This document shows positions 24,510-37,520 of a DNA stretch of 64,000 nucleotides, in pieces. The notes below the pieces were generated by a model that was not told the DNA's origin, searched no databases, and saw only the letters and a program-made list of their open reading frames with translations. Position 1 is the first letter of the stretch, and each line of letters begins with the position of its first letter. Source of the DNA: Gymnorhina tibicen (Eukaryota; Chordata; Aves; Passeriformes; Artamidae); contig VXAZ01005702.1 in NCBI GenBank assembly GCA_013399875.1, positions 1,281,768 through 1,345,767 of the forward strand. Reading direction: 5' to 3'. Made by a program: the position numbers and the translations under genes.

Positions 24510-26410
24510 CTCCCAAAGTTAGACTAAAAAAGAAATCTGCTTAAATTGTAATAGAATATGTGCAGGCTATAACTGTCTAGAGGATATAGTACCTGTGTAT
24601 TGTTTCAGGTTATAATGTTTCTGACTGTATTAATTGGTGCATACAGAAATTGGTTTTCAGTATTTGCATTTGGGGAATTTTTTTTATTATTTGTTCAGTA
24701 TGTGCAGATTAACTCTCTTGTCTGTGCAACTAAAAGGCTTCTCATATTGTAAGTCAGTTTAAGTAAGTGTTGCATATTTTGTGTCTATTTTGCTCGTTCT
24801 GATTTTCTCCTGTAATGAGACCTGGTGAGAGATCTCAAGAAAGAATAGGAGGAGTAGGAGTATAAAAGAGAGAGAGAGAATGCTGATCCCTAACAGTATG
24901 ATTACAAATGTCTTCTTGTAGGAGGAACCTGTCTACCCGTGGATTTCACGGATGGTTGGGAATTTCCATTTGAGGTTATGGGAACAAATGTGCTAGCTTG
25001 TCCAAAAATGTCTATTCCTCTTGACAAGGGCTTTGTCCTAGAATGTGTTAAAAGGACTTAAAAAAAAAACTATCCCAAGATTCTATTTTTGGCTGCCGTT
25101 TTAAGCCATTAAAGATGATCTATCTTGCACCTTTTATGCAGTATGGCTATTATTTATACATGAAAGAAAGTTGTACAGGGCTTGCATGGAGAGGGGGGGA
25201 ACTTTAACTTTCTCTCCTCTAGTGCTTTAGGTCAGCTCTCTCAGCCTTTTCTCTAAAGTTCTTTGCTCATGTTGTAAAATCTTACGTCCTGACCCAGAGC
25301 CCACTGAAGTAGAGAAATTCATGCTACCAATACTTCGTTTTGTACCTAAGGATGTATGTTAGGTTAGGATGATTCTGTCATTTCTCCGAATCCTTAGTGC
25401 TGTGCACTACAGAGTGGAAATGTACCAACCCTTTCTCTGATGGGGCAACAGTGTGCTCATTAAAAACCTTTCCTCTCTTTCCTGTAAATAATTAACTGCT
25501 TTTACTTAGAGTGTAGGTGGCTTAAATTGATATTTGAGAGCAAGTTTATTAGGACTCCCGGAGATGTTTAAATAACAGCCAGATCATTTCTAGAAGGAAG
25601 CTGCTTGGTAAAAAATTTAATACTAGAAAATAGCCAAAATAGTCCTTTTTTACTTCCTCTTTTAGACTTACTTTTTTGTAAATTTACAAATTGCAATCAA
25701 GCCAAACAAAATAGAAGTGAGAGTCCTTCTAGAAATTACTAGAGACTCTAATTAGAATTGACATTATAGGGTTTCTTGTATGCAAAAATTTTCAGCACTA
25801 GTTTTTGAGCAGTTAGATATTGGCATTTACAAACTCCCCTTGCTTGTAGATGAAAGGAGGCTGGAAGCTGATTGCAGAGTGTAAAACATGTCCTATTTTG
25901 TTCAAACCTCCTGGCTAGTGTCACATCGGGACATTTTCATAGAATATACAAATATTACTGTACAGAGATTCCCTTTTTGTTCTTGTCTTCCTAGTTTTTG
26001 TTTCCTTTGTTTCCAAGGGGTCCCTTTGGCTTAACTTCCATTATGATTTTCATTACTGTCTGTAAGAAAAATGTTCAGCACTGAGAAGCTACTGGCTGTG
26101 CAGCTGAACATCGTCACACAAAAATACCTATAGTGATCCTCTGCTGAGTCACACACAGCAATGATTCAGTCCATCAAGTGCTTGCAGATTCCTCCTCATC
26201 CATACAAACAGAAACATTTGCCTTAGGCAGCACTGTTCATGCCTTATTGCAGCCACTGCTGTCACTTCTTCAGTTTCATATAAAAATCAGAAGATTTGTT
26301 AGAACACTGCAAGTAATGACTCCAGTAGCTTCCAAGTGCTCAGCCTCTTTCTAGACATCAAAATGTTTACAGGCAGTATAATTTCAAATCAAAAAGTCCT
26401 TACGTTAAAT
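24510..26410. other. Unique non-coding DNA, no gene seen
   Basis: AT-rich with a short GA run at about 24866-24879. No convincing exon, CR1 or LTR wording. Confidence 0.55.
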
Positions 26411-26577
26411 TTAAGACTAAAATCTAATACAAAACCAACCAAAACAAACAAAAAAACCTGACCCAAAAAAAACCACCAAGAAAACAAACAGAATACAAAA
26501 AACCTAACCCAAAAAAAGACCAAACAAATCAGAAAAAAAACCCCAGAAACCAACAGCTAAAAACCAAAAAACCACAG
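26411..26577. repeat. A/C-rich low-complexity tract
   Basis: About 165 bases made almost entirely of A and C on the plus strand, built from loose AAACC, ACCAA and CAAAAA words without a fixed unit. The strong strand asymmetry (almost no G or T) is unlike the flanks. Confidence 0.85.
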
Positions 26578-29500
26578 CCATATCTTTAGGAAGGCATTAC
26601 CTGTTCTTATATGGTCAAAACCAGGTAAGAATTGATTTTAAAGAAACCTGAGAGAATCAGAAGTTCAGAGAGAGAATGCAGAGAAATTTAAGGACTTGTC
26701 CAAAATCATATAGCAGACCAGTTGCAAAACTGGCAAGAGTATCTAGCTTCATGCCTCTAACCAGTCTGACTTCTAGACCAGCAGAGCCAACTGAGATTGA
26801 GTGTTAGAGTTCAAAATATATAATGAAACAGGGAATCATAAATTTCCTAAGTATAAAGACCAGCAGTAGGTCCAGTGTTCTGCTATTGTCTTCCTCATTA
26901 ATTCTTCCATGATAACATGACTGGAAGTTGTCCATTTGAAAATGCTGGGAGTACAGTTTTTGTCTTTTGTGTTGTTTTTTTTTTTTATTTCAGAACAACT
27001 GTACGGGAAGTCATAGCAAATCTGAGACTGAATCAGGAAAACACAGTGTCACACACCTCTGCTTTCACAATACTCATTGCTTTAATCCCTAATTACTTAC
27101 ATTGATTAACATGGATGTGTAGTCTCTTGACAATTTAATCTGAATTTTTTTTCAATAATTCCACAGAAGAAAGATTTTCCATATTGTCAGATTATAGTAT
27201 TTCAACTGCAACCAGGAAGGACCAGGGCTATTTCCTTTCAGTTTGATCCTCAGTGGGCTTTAACCTTGGATCTGTGACAACACTGTCAGATGTGGTAACA
27301 GATTCCACTGTGCAAATAGTAGAACAAACAGAGTTTAAGCACAGGACATATTTCCCAGCAATCTCACTCTCTGCAAACTGGTGATGGTTATATAGCCATA
27401 GTAATGTCTACTGAAGAGTCAGCTATTTTATTAGTGCTTTTTTCCCCAGTTTCTTGTTATGATATAAGCAATTTCATCTTTCTCTTAGCCATAGATTCTA
27501 TTGTGGTGTTCATGTATAGGTAACCTACATGGCTTTATGCATATTTCTCTAAAGTGACAGTTACTTCTATCCCAGATGCCTAATGTGTAATTCAGAGTCA
27601 TCAAGTGGTTCTAATTTGTTCTTTTAAGAAGAAAAATACAAAACCAACAAGAAAGGTGCTTTTGCTTATGATACTTCATACTGTCTGAAATGCTGCCCTG
27701 GATTTTTACCATTATTCTCCTTGCTGTGTCTTCCTGCTTCTATGTCATCTCAATAGTTCTGAGTGAAGGTGGAAGAATCTCAACTCTTTTGTAGAGAAAG
27801 AACTGGTCTGCCTGTGTATGTCCTATGTGCATGTCAGGCACAAGCTATAGGTCCTGTCTATCCCCAGCTCAGTCCATAGCCAATATTCATGTAATTAGCC
27901 TTAACACTTTTCAACCAGTCTGAACCGAACAAGGTTGCCAGGGTGCAGAGTGAAATTACACAGTCTTCTTCAGTTTTGAGCAGGAGGAATAGGGCACATA
28001 GAATTTAGCATGTATAAATCAGCAAGAATGATGCACCTGAAATGTGGTTTGAAAAGGGCAGCAGCCTCTTAAAAAGCTTTGGAAACTAACTTTTACCTTT
28101 GAAGAGAGGTTTGGAAGTCGAAATTCAGCTTGTGGTATTATTAGGATGATTATTGTACCCATTACCTGTCTTTTTTTCCCTCCTATGTATATAAAAGGCT
28201 CAATAACTCACCAGCAATGTGGCCAGGGTTGAGAATATTCCCCAGAGCTGAAGAAATGTACACATTCTTTACTATTAGGAGATTTTTTTATTCTTGAAGA
28301 GCCATTTTTTCATATTACATGTCCAGAGATTTTACTTGAGTTAGCATATACCTGGAAAAATGATCCTCTTTATGAAGTTGTGCAATAAACCTGTAGTAGT
28401 ATTTAAATTGCAACTGCAACACTGCACTGCACTGAATTTTTCCTCTTGTGAAAGCAGATGGTTCCCACAAAACTAATAGGAATCATTTCTGTGCAGTAAC
28501 ATAGCAGTCACTTAATGAAAATATAATCACAAACTATACTACAAGGCAATTACTTAATGAGTTGGATATGAAAAGCCTTGTATTATTTTGCAATATGAAA
28601 ACCTAGAGGTGTTAGCAGCCAGAAGCCACTTGGCTTGTTAAATCCATGTAAAATGTATAATAGAACTGAAATCGGTATTATGCATTTATTTTTAAAGGAA
28701 TTTATTTTCATTTAAACAAAACCAAAAGCCTACTTATATCAAGTTCTTTGAGATCTACTAATTGATCTCAAACTGTACTGGACTTCTTCATTTAATTTAA
28801 AAAATACAAGTACAGACCCTAAAAGCCAGCCAAATGTGGTGTTTTTTAGGGAGGAACTGTTTTTTTTTTTTAAATTAGGTCACACACTTCAAGTAATTCT
28901 TCTTCCTATTTCTTATTTCAGCTACCATCAGTTCAATTTTAAATTGTCTACCTATCTAATTATTACTGCTAAAAAGAACTTCTTTAGATTTCTAGATTGC
29001 AGATAAAGTCTCAGTAGCCCTGATGGACTCTGAAGTATGTTGCTTTTACACTGAAAATTAACAAATATGTAAGAATGGCCTGTGAAGCTTGAACATTTTC
29101 CCCTGAATATAGAATTGTAATTAGAAAAGGAAGATAGTGCAACTAAAGAGAATTGGTTAATTTATTAACATTAAAAAATGCATCATTGGACTAATTCGCA
29201 TCTTAAAGGCAATCAAGTTATTGCGTTTATTTTAGCTAATATTAATTCTATTACTTCCTTACTGCTTTTCCCAGAAGGCTATAGATAAAGAAGTTTTAAA
29301 TCAATAAAGTATGTGTAAGGTATGTGTATATGCTACACACACAAATTTTCTAGCCATCATCTAATTGTAATTGTTTACAACCCTATATAAACCCCACTCA
29401 CTGACTGCCTGTATTAGCACACAGCAAATGAATACAGAAACAGGACATTGCATTATTTGTTACCTAAAGCTACATGTCAAGAGTTTTGAAGACAAAAAGA

Positions 29501-32298
29501 GCATCAGAATGGTTGTTAACTTTTCTGTCAAACCCTGGCGTAGGCTTGCATTAAGCAAAGGGCTTAATGATGAGTTCAGCTTTTAAATATTAGCTTAAGT
29601 CCCTTCCTTATGAAAAAGCAGTTAATTAAGACTCTCATGTCCCCAGAAATCTGTGCTATTTATTCATACACAGAGGGTTAAGCATTTACTTTAATGGTCC
29701 TACTAGCCTGGGATCTTAGGAAGACTGCACAATAAACCTATAGGTAGTCTGTCCTGCCTGTTCAGCTATGGCTCTGTTCATACTTTACTATGATGCAAAG
29801 GACTTTTAATGTTTCTTTATCATCTTTTACATCTTCCATACTTCATTAATAAGTCTAGAGCTTTCCTATAATTCTTTAAATGAGATTTTGCAGTAAATCA
29901 TGGTGCAACCTACAACATATCCCCAACTGCTAGCTTGATTCTTTAGCAAAAGCATCCAATCAGTTAATCCTAGAAGATTAATTTTACTTTCTTCTTAGAA
30001 CGCAAGATTCATTAATGACTTAGAAACTTTTGGTTAATTAGTTGAATGATGGTCATCCATATCTATCGCCAGTGGCAGACAGCTGGAGTAGTTAAGTCCA
30101 GGAAAATAAATTCACTCTCAACACCAAAGTATTAATCAGCTCAGGAAGGCTTGTTGAGGTCATACCACATGGGTGTGAAATAAAGACATCCTAGAGTTGG
30201 TCTAATTGATGGTTTGATTTACAGAGTGGAATTCATAGCTTTAATAATGGGCAGTAATCTCACGTGACAATATTATTTCTGGTTTTCTGCAGCATTTACT
30301 TTCTTATTTTAGGGTAAAGGAAACAAGGGCGTGCATGCTGATACTTTCATGCTGTCTGCTGCCTAAAGAGGGTCACGTTTCAGAAGAATGCACACTGCCT
30401 TTAGATGAATGCTCCCCATAGCAGTACACACACAAGCAGAGAATGGGGATTTATGCACAGAAATGTCACTAAGAACAGCAGGGAAACTCGATGCGGATAC
30501 TCCGCAAAATGTACCTTTTTGAAAAATTTCCTGCTTATGTGCCAATTTCTTATTTATTCCTTCTGTTTATTCCAAAGGCTTTTAAGAGCTGAAGAATCCT
30601 CAGTCCAGTATTTGGTAGACCTGATATCGAACATTGTTAATTAAAAATTTTGCTGAGATATGAAAGCTTGTTAGATTTAAGTATGATCAAAATGACTTAG
30701 ATTTAATAAGTTTTCAGTTTTAAACAAATTTATTGATTCTTTTCACAGCTCTCCATAATAGCTTTATTCTTGTGAGCAGAAACTTATCAATGTAGCAATC
30801 AAATTACATTTCTTGAGATGTATATGATGATACAACTACTTTCATAAATACCTCAGTGAAATATTTAACATAATCTATAAATTTAGTTTAATCTTCAGCC
30901 ACAAACTAGGCTTACCTGAGAAAGAAGACATGTGGGTGAATTACTTTGTAAAATTAGCTACTCTCATTCTTGTGAAGCAAAAAAGAAACTGATATCTATG
31001 GAGAATAATTATACCTAGGAGTACATCTTAAGTAAGTCTACTCATTTGAACAAATTAAAATGTTTGAAATGTGAAATCTGTTTTTCTTCTGGCATGCTTA
31101 CTAGGGTAAGGAAAATACAATAAATTCTTAAGCAAGCTCTAGCTCTTCGTGCACCTTACCACATTCCATTGTGATCCCTATTTGCTATTTTTATTGGAAA
31201 TTGAAAAAGTAGCATGGTAACATGACAAACAAGTAAGATTAGATGTATGTTTTGGTTTTTACCATGCATTATTTAACAGTCCACCTAAATATTTAAATGG
31301 TCTGGCTATCAAACACATTGTATCAGACAGTGTAAATACTCTTCATTAAAATCAAACTTTCCAGCTTGCCAGCTGAAATAAACTTTGTTTTTACACAACA
31401 AGGATTCATAAGAACACAAGCCTAAGAAATAATTTTACCCCTTCAGAACAGGAAGAAGAAAAAATTACAAATATTTCTTATCATCCCCTCAGGAAATTAA
31501 TATTTATCATTAAATTTTATGAGAATTTTTTTGTTGTTAAAATTATTGAGCCTAAATCCATAAAAATAATACAAAATTGATTCTTAATTCTGTGCTTTAC
31601 TAATGATGGATAATCATATATCTTCATGGATCTGGAATGTAGGACCTCAGTAAGATAAGTGTTTACTGACTCTAAACCAGGGGCACTTTAAAAAATTTCC
31701 CAATGCATACATTTCATTTCACTCTAATACATGAAAATGCATAGTGTTCGAATTGGAAGTGAATTAGCACAATTCTAAATGTTTTTCTCCATTGTAGCAT
31801 ATAGAAATTATATTTAGACACTTTTTAATGTCTATGATTAATAAAGTTCCTGGCTTAACTCTATCACATTTATTTGCATTATAGTTGTAGAAATAGTTCT
31901 GAGTGACATAGTTCTGAGACAATTTTAGGACTATTTTCTCCATATTTTTACACTTCCATCTTTGAATAGAAATGGAAGATATGTTTAGGGAAATATTTTT
32001 AATCCAAACTTTGTTCACTTGCAAAGGAGTACTCACCATGATCATTCTTCAAGCAACAATTCAACGCAAGTATTTTTTTCATTCAGAACAGTTTACAGAA
32101 TTCCTCTGTGCCCTCTGTGAGGGCTATAACGAGGACTGGCTGCAAATATACAGTCAGGAAAGTGAGCCACATGGCAAGCACAGGAGCCTGATGACTAGCT
32201 AAGCAACACTAACAGCTGTAAATTCTATCTTGCACATTCCAGTCAAATCTGTCATTATCTCAAACCCTTTATGCCTCTCATTGGGCACCAAAAAGGGT
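26578..32298. other. Unique non-coding DNA, no gene seen
   Basis: A long AT-rich stretch without LTRs, CR1 copies or supportable exons. The parts around 28960-29300 and 29990-30260 have the even texture and TTAATTA-type words seen in conserved non-coding DNA, but nothing more can be said. Several short open stretches (26917-27105, 29371-29586, 30405-30644, 31972-32202) look like chance. Confidence 0.5.
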
Positions 32299-32887
32299 TG
32301 TCATGGCTAAACCACAGTCAGCAGCCAAGCCCCACACAGCCACTCCCACTCCCCACACAGGTGGGATCAGAGAGAGAATCGGAAGAGTAAAAGGTAGAAA
32401 ACTCATGGGTTGAGATAAGGACAGTTTAATACAGAAAGTAAAAGCCACTCAGGCAAGCAAGCAAAATAGGGAATGAATTCAATGCTTCCCATGGCTATCT
32501 AAGTGTTCGGCCACTCCCAGGAGAGCAGGGCCCTACATGTAACGGTGACTTGTAAAGACAAATGGCATCACCCCTAATGTCCCCGTGCCGCTCCCTCTTC
32601 CCAACACCTTATATATTTAGCGTGATGTCATATGGTCTGAAATATCCCTTTGGTCAGTTTGGGTCATCTGTCCTGGCTGTGTCTCCTGACAATCTCCCAA
32701 GCACTCCCAGTCTCCACACCAGCATGGCAGTAAAAAAAATAGAAAAAGCCTTGGCTTTGTGTAAGCCCTGCTCAACAGTAACAAAAAAATCCTATATTTT
32801 CAACACTGTTTTCAACACAATTCCAAAGTATAGACCCACACTAGTCACTTTGAAGAAAATTAACTCTACCCAGTCAAAACCAGCACA
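32299..32887 (-). mobile_element. Solo LTR, avian ERVL-like, minus strand
   Basis: The element begins TGTGCTGG and ends CCATGACA on the minus strand, giving TG...CA ends with imperfect terminal inverted repeats. On minus it carries an ATF/CREB-like site (TGACATCA, about 32622-32630), then a TATA box (TATATAA, 32615-32609). An ATTAAA poly(A) signal follows at 32430-32425, in proper U3-R-U5 order. I recognise it from memory as a common bird LTR family; the exact name is not certain. No internal gag-pol or env sequence flanks it, so it is a solo LTR. The flanking five bases (AGGGT and AAAAT) do not match. Confidence 0.85.
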
Positions 32888-35800
32888 AAAATATTCTTCA
32901 AAGTGTGTTCCAAAGCCAAGAAGGCTCTGTTAGCTTCAGTGGGCTTTGGTCAAGTTTGGTTTCAAAAGTAAAAAGTTATTCCAAGAGAGAAAAAAACCCC
33001 AGAGCTTTTACCATTGACTTCTAAATCTGTACTTGTTCAACTGTACCTCAGCTCTCCGCAGCCATTTTTTTCTAATGGCTTGCTGAGAATGCAGTCTTCA
33101 TTCTGTTACCATGTATTAAATATGGACTGGCAACAGTTGCCTTGCAAATTTATATATTATTACAATCTCTATTTGTTGTAGGTAATCTTTTTGGCATATA
33201 ATTAGTCATTTAGAAAATCTGAAATGTTCATCTTTTCATTATTCTAATTACTTTAACCATCTTGCCAAAATTAAAGTCTATATATGTGTATGTTGTTGCA
33301 ATTGATAAATTTCCTAGAGACAATAGATTTATTCAGTTACTAATGGGTTTCCACTAGACATCTTAGTAATATAATTAGTCCATTTCATAATCAAATAGCT
33401 GATTAATCATTACATCATTTTTCCAAAGTTAATAGGTTGTTATAGATTTAGTTTTTATATATCTTTCAAAAAACCTGATTTTTTTATACTATTTCACCAA
33501 GAAGCTTCATAAAGATGATATTTCTACATATTGTTTACTAAGTTTATTGAAAACAGAGTTTTTGATAGGTATTCAAATCAAATAATTTGTTCATTTTAAA
33601 CTTATTCCATGTGTTTTGCAAGAGTATTGAAGAGATTATTTTTTTAAATAATAATTCAATGCACAGCCAGTGGGAGTATTTAACTCCTGTAGAGGTTCTA
33701 AAGGAATAGCATAATTACTTCCACTTGTGTCATAAGAAACAAAGTAGTGTGTGTAAGCCTTTTATTATTCTTTCTCTCCTTTATCAGAGAAATTCACCAT
33801 ATGCTTTAATAATTTACTTGGGTGGTTTGTTTTTAAAGAATAGATATGTCAATAGTTTTCTGTCTTCAAATGAATGCCTTAGTATGCAACTGTGTTTGTT
33901 GCATTCCTGGCCTAGGAAAATATCATGTGTAAGAGGTAGAATGTGTGTAATACACATGTATATACACACTTACGTGTTCAGTCCATATAAAATTTACATA
34001 CCATTTTCATCTCTGTTCTGAAAGCAATTAAAGTCAAGGCATAATTCAGTTAATTTAGACATATCCAATGGTATCCAATGGGATTATGTGGAGTGCGATG
34101 ATGATATCTAGCCCAAATGCCTCATCATTCCTTCCAGAAAAGGATAAAAGTGAGTGGAAGAAACCCTGGGAGTTCCCTTTTTTTTGTTTTTCATGGGTAC
34201 TTGAACATGTTTCTTTTTTCAGTGGTAACTTATTTTTATGTAAGTAGAAGATTCTTGTACATAATTATATATAACTATATTTGATCTCTACTTCTGCATT
34301 TGTGTATGTGCAAATGATACATAAAAATGAAAAGATGTGTGGAGGCATAAAGGAATAGGATAATTTATATGATATTTCACTATATAGTCTCTTTGTGTGT
34401 TCTTTGGAGTAAGAAAAAGGTTTACAATTGATTTTCTCTTTCCTTATTGCAAAAAGCAGTAGATTTTGCTAGGATTTGAAGTTAATGTGTTACATCTATG
34501 TCTTAAAGTAGTACAATCTGTTCCTCTGTGTAATTTCTGCCTTCCTTTCTGACTCCTGTCTTTCCTATCTGCCTTTCTGGTTGTCTGTGCTCTCCTAATA
34601 TAAAGTAAATGGAATCCTAAAATGAGGTAAATGAGGGAAATAATGATTCTTTTGATGTTCCCTTCCCTGTGATGTTTGGGGGACATGAGAAGAGAATCCT
34701 TACCCTAGGAGTTTGTTTCAGTGAGTGCAGAATCAAATTCCAGTTTCTAGACAAGCTGAAATGACTTGCTAATAATAGAAATTAATTATAAATTAGAAAG
34801 AGTCCCAAGGCTGATTTCAGACATGCTGAATTAACAAAAGAAAAAGGGAAAAGGGGAAAATGAAACAAGACCTTGAAAATTATAATCTGCATCTCTCTGT
34901 GTAACTTTAAATACTCGATTGAGGGTTTGCGCTTTTGGCTTCCTTCTGGGTATCTGATAAAATCTTGCTCTAACAAAGCACTTATGATTTCGTTTCCCTT
35001 GAATTAAAACATGACTTTTAGAGGAATTACTTGTAGTTAAGGGAAAGCATTTCTTCTATTTCCTTGAGTTAGTGTGCAATCATACAAACTGTGAGCTCTA
35101 TTTCATTTAGCAATTGTGCTGGACATATTTAAGATGACTTGATGCTGATGGAAAGGAACTCCCTAACTTTATGGTTTTTGGGTTTTCTTATCGTCTTACC
35201 AAAACAAAGTTATTTATGAAATACCATGAACATAGAACACACTATTGATGCCTTGTTATATCATGGCTTGCAAAATTTCATTTTTATTCATCACACAACA
35301 CAAGCAACATCAGTCCAATTCTTATGAAACAGGTGTTTCTTATAAAAGAGTGACAGAGAATAGAATGTTTTGATGTTTAAAAATAGCAATATTTTTAAAC
35401 TTTTATCTGACAAACACAGATTGTGATGCCATATATTGTAGCATATTTACATTAAATACTATAGGAGACGAAACTTGAATTTAGAATTCCCTTTTGGTCA
35501 TCATTAGACAAGAGATTCTTTCTAGAGAAGGCTTCACTCAGAGGCCTTTTAAGCGGAAAGAGACTTCACATAAAAATTCCAAAGAATCAAGCCAAACCAA
35601 AGGACAAAACCCAAGACAATCTGTAGACGGGTACATATTAATATTTTTGTTAAGAGAAAAGTAAAAAGAACTCAGCAAACTTTCATTGCTTTGCTAATGT
35701 GCCTTTTAACTATTTTGAGTCATTGTTTTTTCAACAGAAATTGAAATGGATTAATTTAGTCTACCTTAATCTACTACTAATCTAACACCATCAATCTTAT

Positions 35801-36138
35801 TTATAGTAATATTGAAACATCTTCAAACAAAAAGAGTAATTTTCATATATTATTTTAATAATTTCATGGTACAAGATTATTACAGAATTCTAAATATGTG
35901 TAATCTAGACTTAATACACTTTATTTATTAGTGGTAATGTCATAGTAGAAAATCAGACTTAAAAACCAAAATTTTCTGTGGAAAACATTGGCTGAAAGAT
36001 TTTCATTAATAAAAACAGATGAAATGTATTGAGTATAAAACACAATGTTGGGCTTAAAAATATGTGTTCCTGGCCTTTCTTTTTCCTTTGTTAGGGCAAT
36101 TCACACACTTAGTTTAAATGAGGTTCATGACACTGTTT
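32888..36138. other. Unique non-coding DNA, no gene seen
   Basis: Strongly AT-rich, especially 33120-33660. A tiny direct repeat, TATCCAATGG twice, lies around 34062-34081. Open stretches at 33725-34021 (+) and 34444-34686 (-) have no splice support or recognisable residues. Confidence 0.55.
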
Positions 36139-36160
36139 GACTGTAAAATGCTTTACAGTC
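36139..36160. repeat. Perfect 9-bp hairpin
   Basis: GACTGTAAA (36139-36147) and TTTACAGTC (36152-36160) are exact reverse complements around the loop ATGC. It is short and may be chance. Confidence 0.95.
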
Positions 36161-37284
36161 TACCAAGAATTTTTGGGCTCTGAGGTTTTCTGTGCAGTTG
36201 CAGCATTTCTCTTGAGCTGTAATCCAGGTTCTTCTCATCTGCTCCATTCTGTTGATGAAATTTCTCGATAGAATTCAGTATTATGGTGTGCACAGGAGTT
36301 ACTATGCTGTACTGTTGTAATTCAAAATAAATCTTATGAAATATTTTCTTCAGTGGTGTTTTATAGTCTAGAGTTTGTTTCTGGTTTGGACACACATGTG
36401 TCATCATTTATAATACCACGTAAAATTCCAGTCACTCATATTTGAGAAGCAGAATGAATTCAGAGTATAAGAAGGGCAGAGAAGGGATACCATGCATATA
36501 GGGAAATAACCAATTAGATAAAAGACAAATCTTCCAGATGAAAGGAGGAGAGTATATTTCTTTTTTATTTAAACCTAACAAAATAAATTCTGAAAGAAAA
36601 ATGACTGCTGTTTGCAAATGCATCCAGTTTGTGTTCATCAAAGAATAAGAAGAGCTATTTCGTAAAATACTGAATTGACAGAAGAGAAAGATTTGTATAT
36701 TCAACCTGTAGAAAAATATGAGTGAGGAAACTGCAGTAAGGAAAGTAATGTAGCTGGTGTTTAAGAAGGTACAATTTTAGTTATTAAGGAGATAATATGG
36801 CAACCCTCAATGTGAGTGAAAATATTCAAAGACCTAGGAGACTTCTTCCACTTGTGTACTGCTTGAATTTCAAACTCTAAGACTTTATTGCTGGTTGGAA
36901 GTTATGCTTTTCAAGTAATTCTAGTGAAAATTGTTTTAAGACAGAGAGGTTTTGAACTGTTTCCTCTTAAACTGAAGAAAGAATTTTTCAAACAGGTGGC
37001 TTTGTAAAGAGAAAAGTCTCAAATTTCAAAGCTTCAGCATCTTTCTTCAAACCCCTAATGTAAAATTTCAGCAAGGAAATATGTAAACGATCAGTATAAT
37101 TCCAATAATAATTTTGAAATATTTTGCACAAAGTTGCAAAAGGACCACAGATGAATGAAGTAATAAATGACTAACTTAATGCATGAGAAAAAATGGAATA
37201 CCTGATTGTGTTTTGTCACATAAAAATAGGTTAAATTCATCAGGCAAGTTATGGCTTGTGAATTATTCACTATGTTCTACTGAG
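36161..37284. other. Unique non-coding DNA, no gene seen
   Basis: AT-rich; minus-strand open stretches at 36153-36407 and 36432-36704 look random, without splice support. Confidence 0.55.
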
Positions 37285-37520
37285 TGCAATTCTTTTTGCA
37301 TTTAATTACAAGGGGCCACAGATTACTTAGAGGTCTTGTAATGCATGTGCATGACTGCCAAGACCACTAATGGAAATTGCATACCATTGCTGAGAGAAAA
37401 GTATACACTTCAGTAATTACATGTGGTACTCTAAATGCAGATGCAAAAGTAATTATCATAAACTGGTGCTCTGCATATTGGAATGCTGTATTGGCTCAAT
37501 ATATTAGCTTTCACTTCCGA
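37285..37520. promoter_or_regulatory. Candidate enhancer-like block with POU/homeodomain words
   Basis: Within about 235 bases there are several octamer- or homeodomain-like words: TTTGCATTTAATTAC near 37295, GTAATGCATGTGCATGA near 37338, and GGAAATTGCATACCATT near 37372. ATGCAAAAGTAATTATCAT follows near 37442 and TCTGCATATTGGAATGC near 37471. The density of ATGCAAA-like and TAATTA cores is higher than in the flanks. Regulatory function and conservation are inferred, not seen. Confidence 0.25.

Noticed and set aside
32562..32933. 123-codon plus-strand open frame
   Set aside because: Nearly all of it is the antisense of the minus-strand solo LTR.
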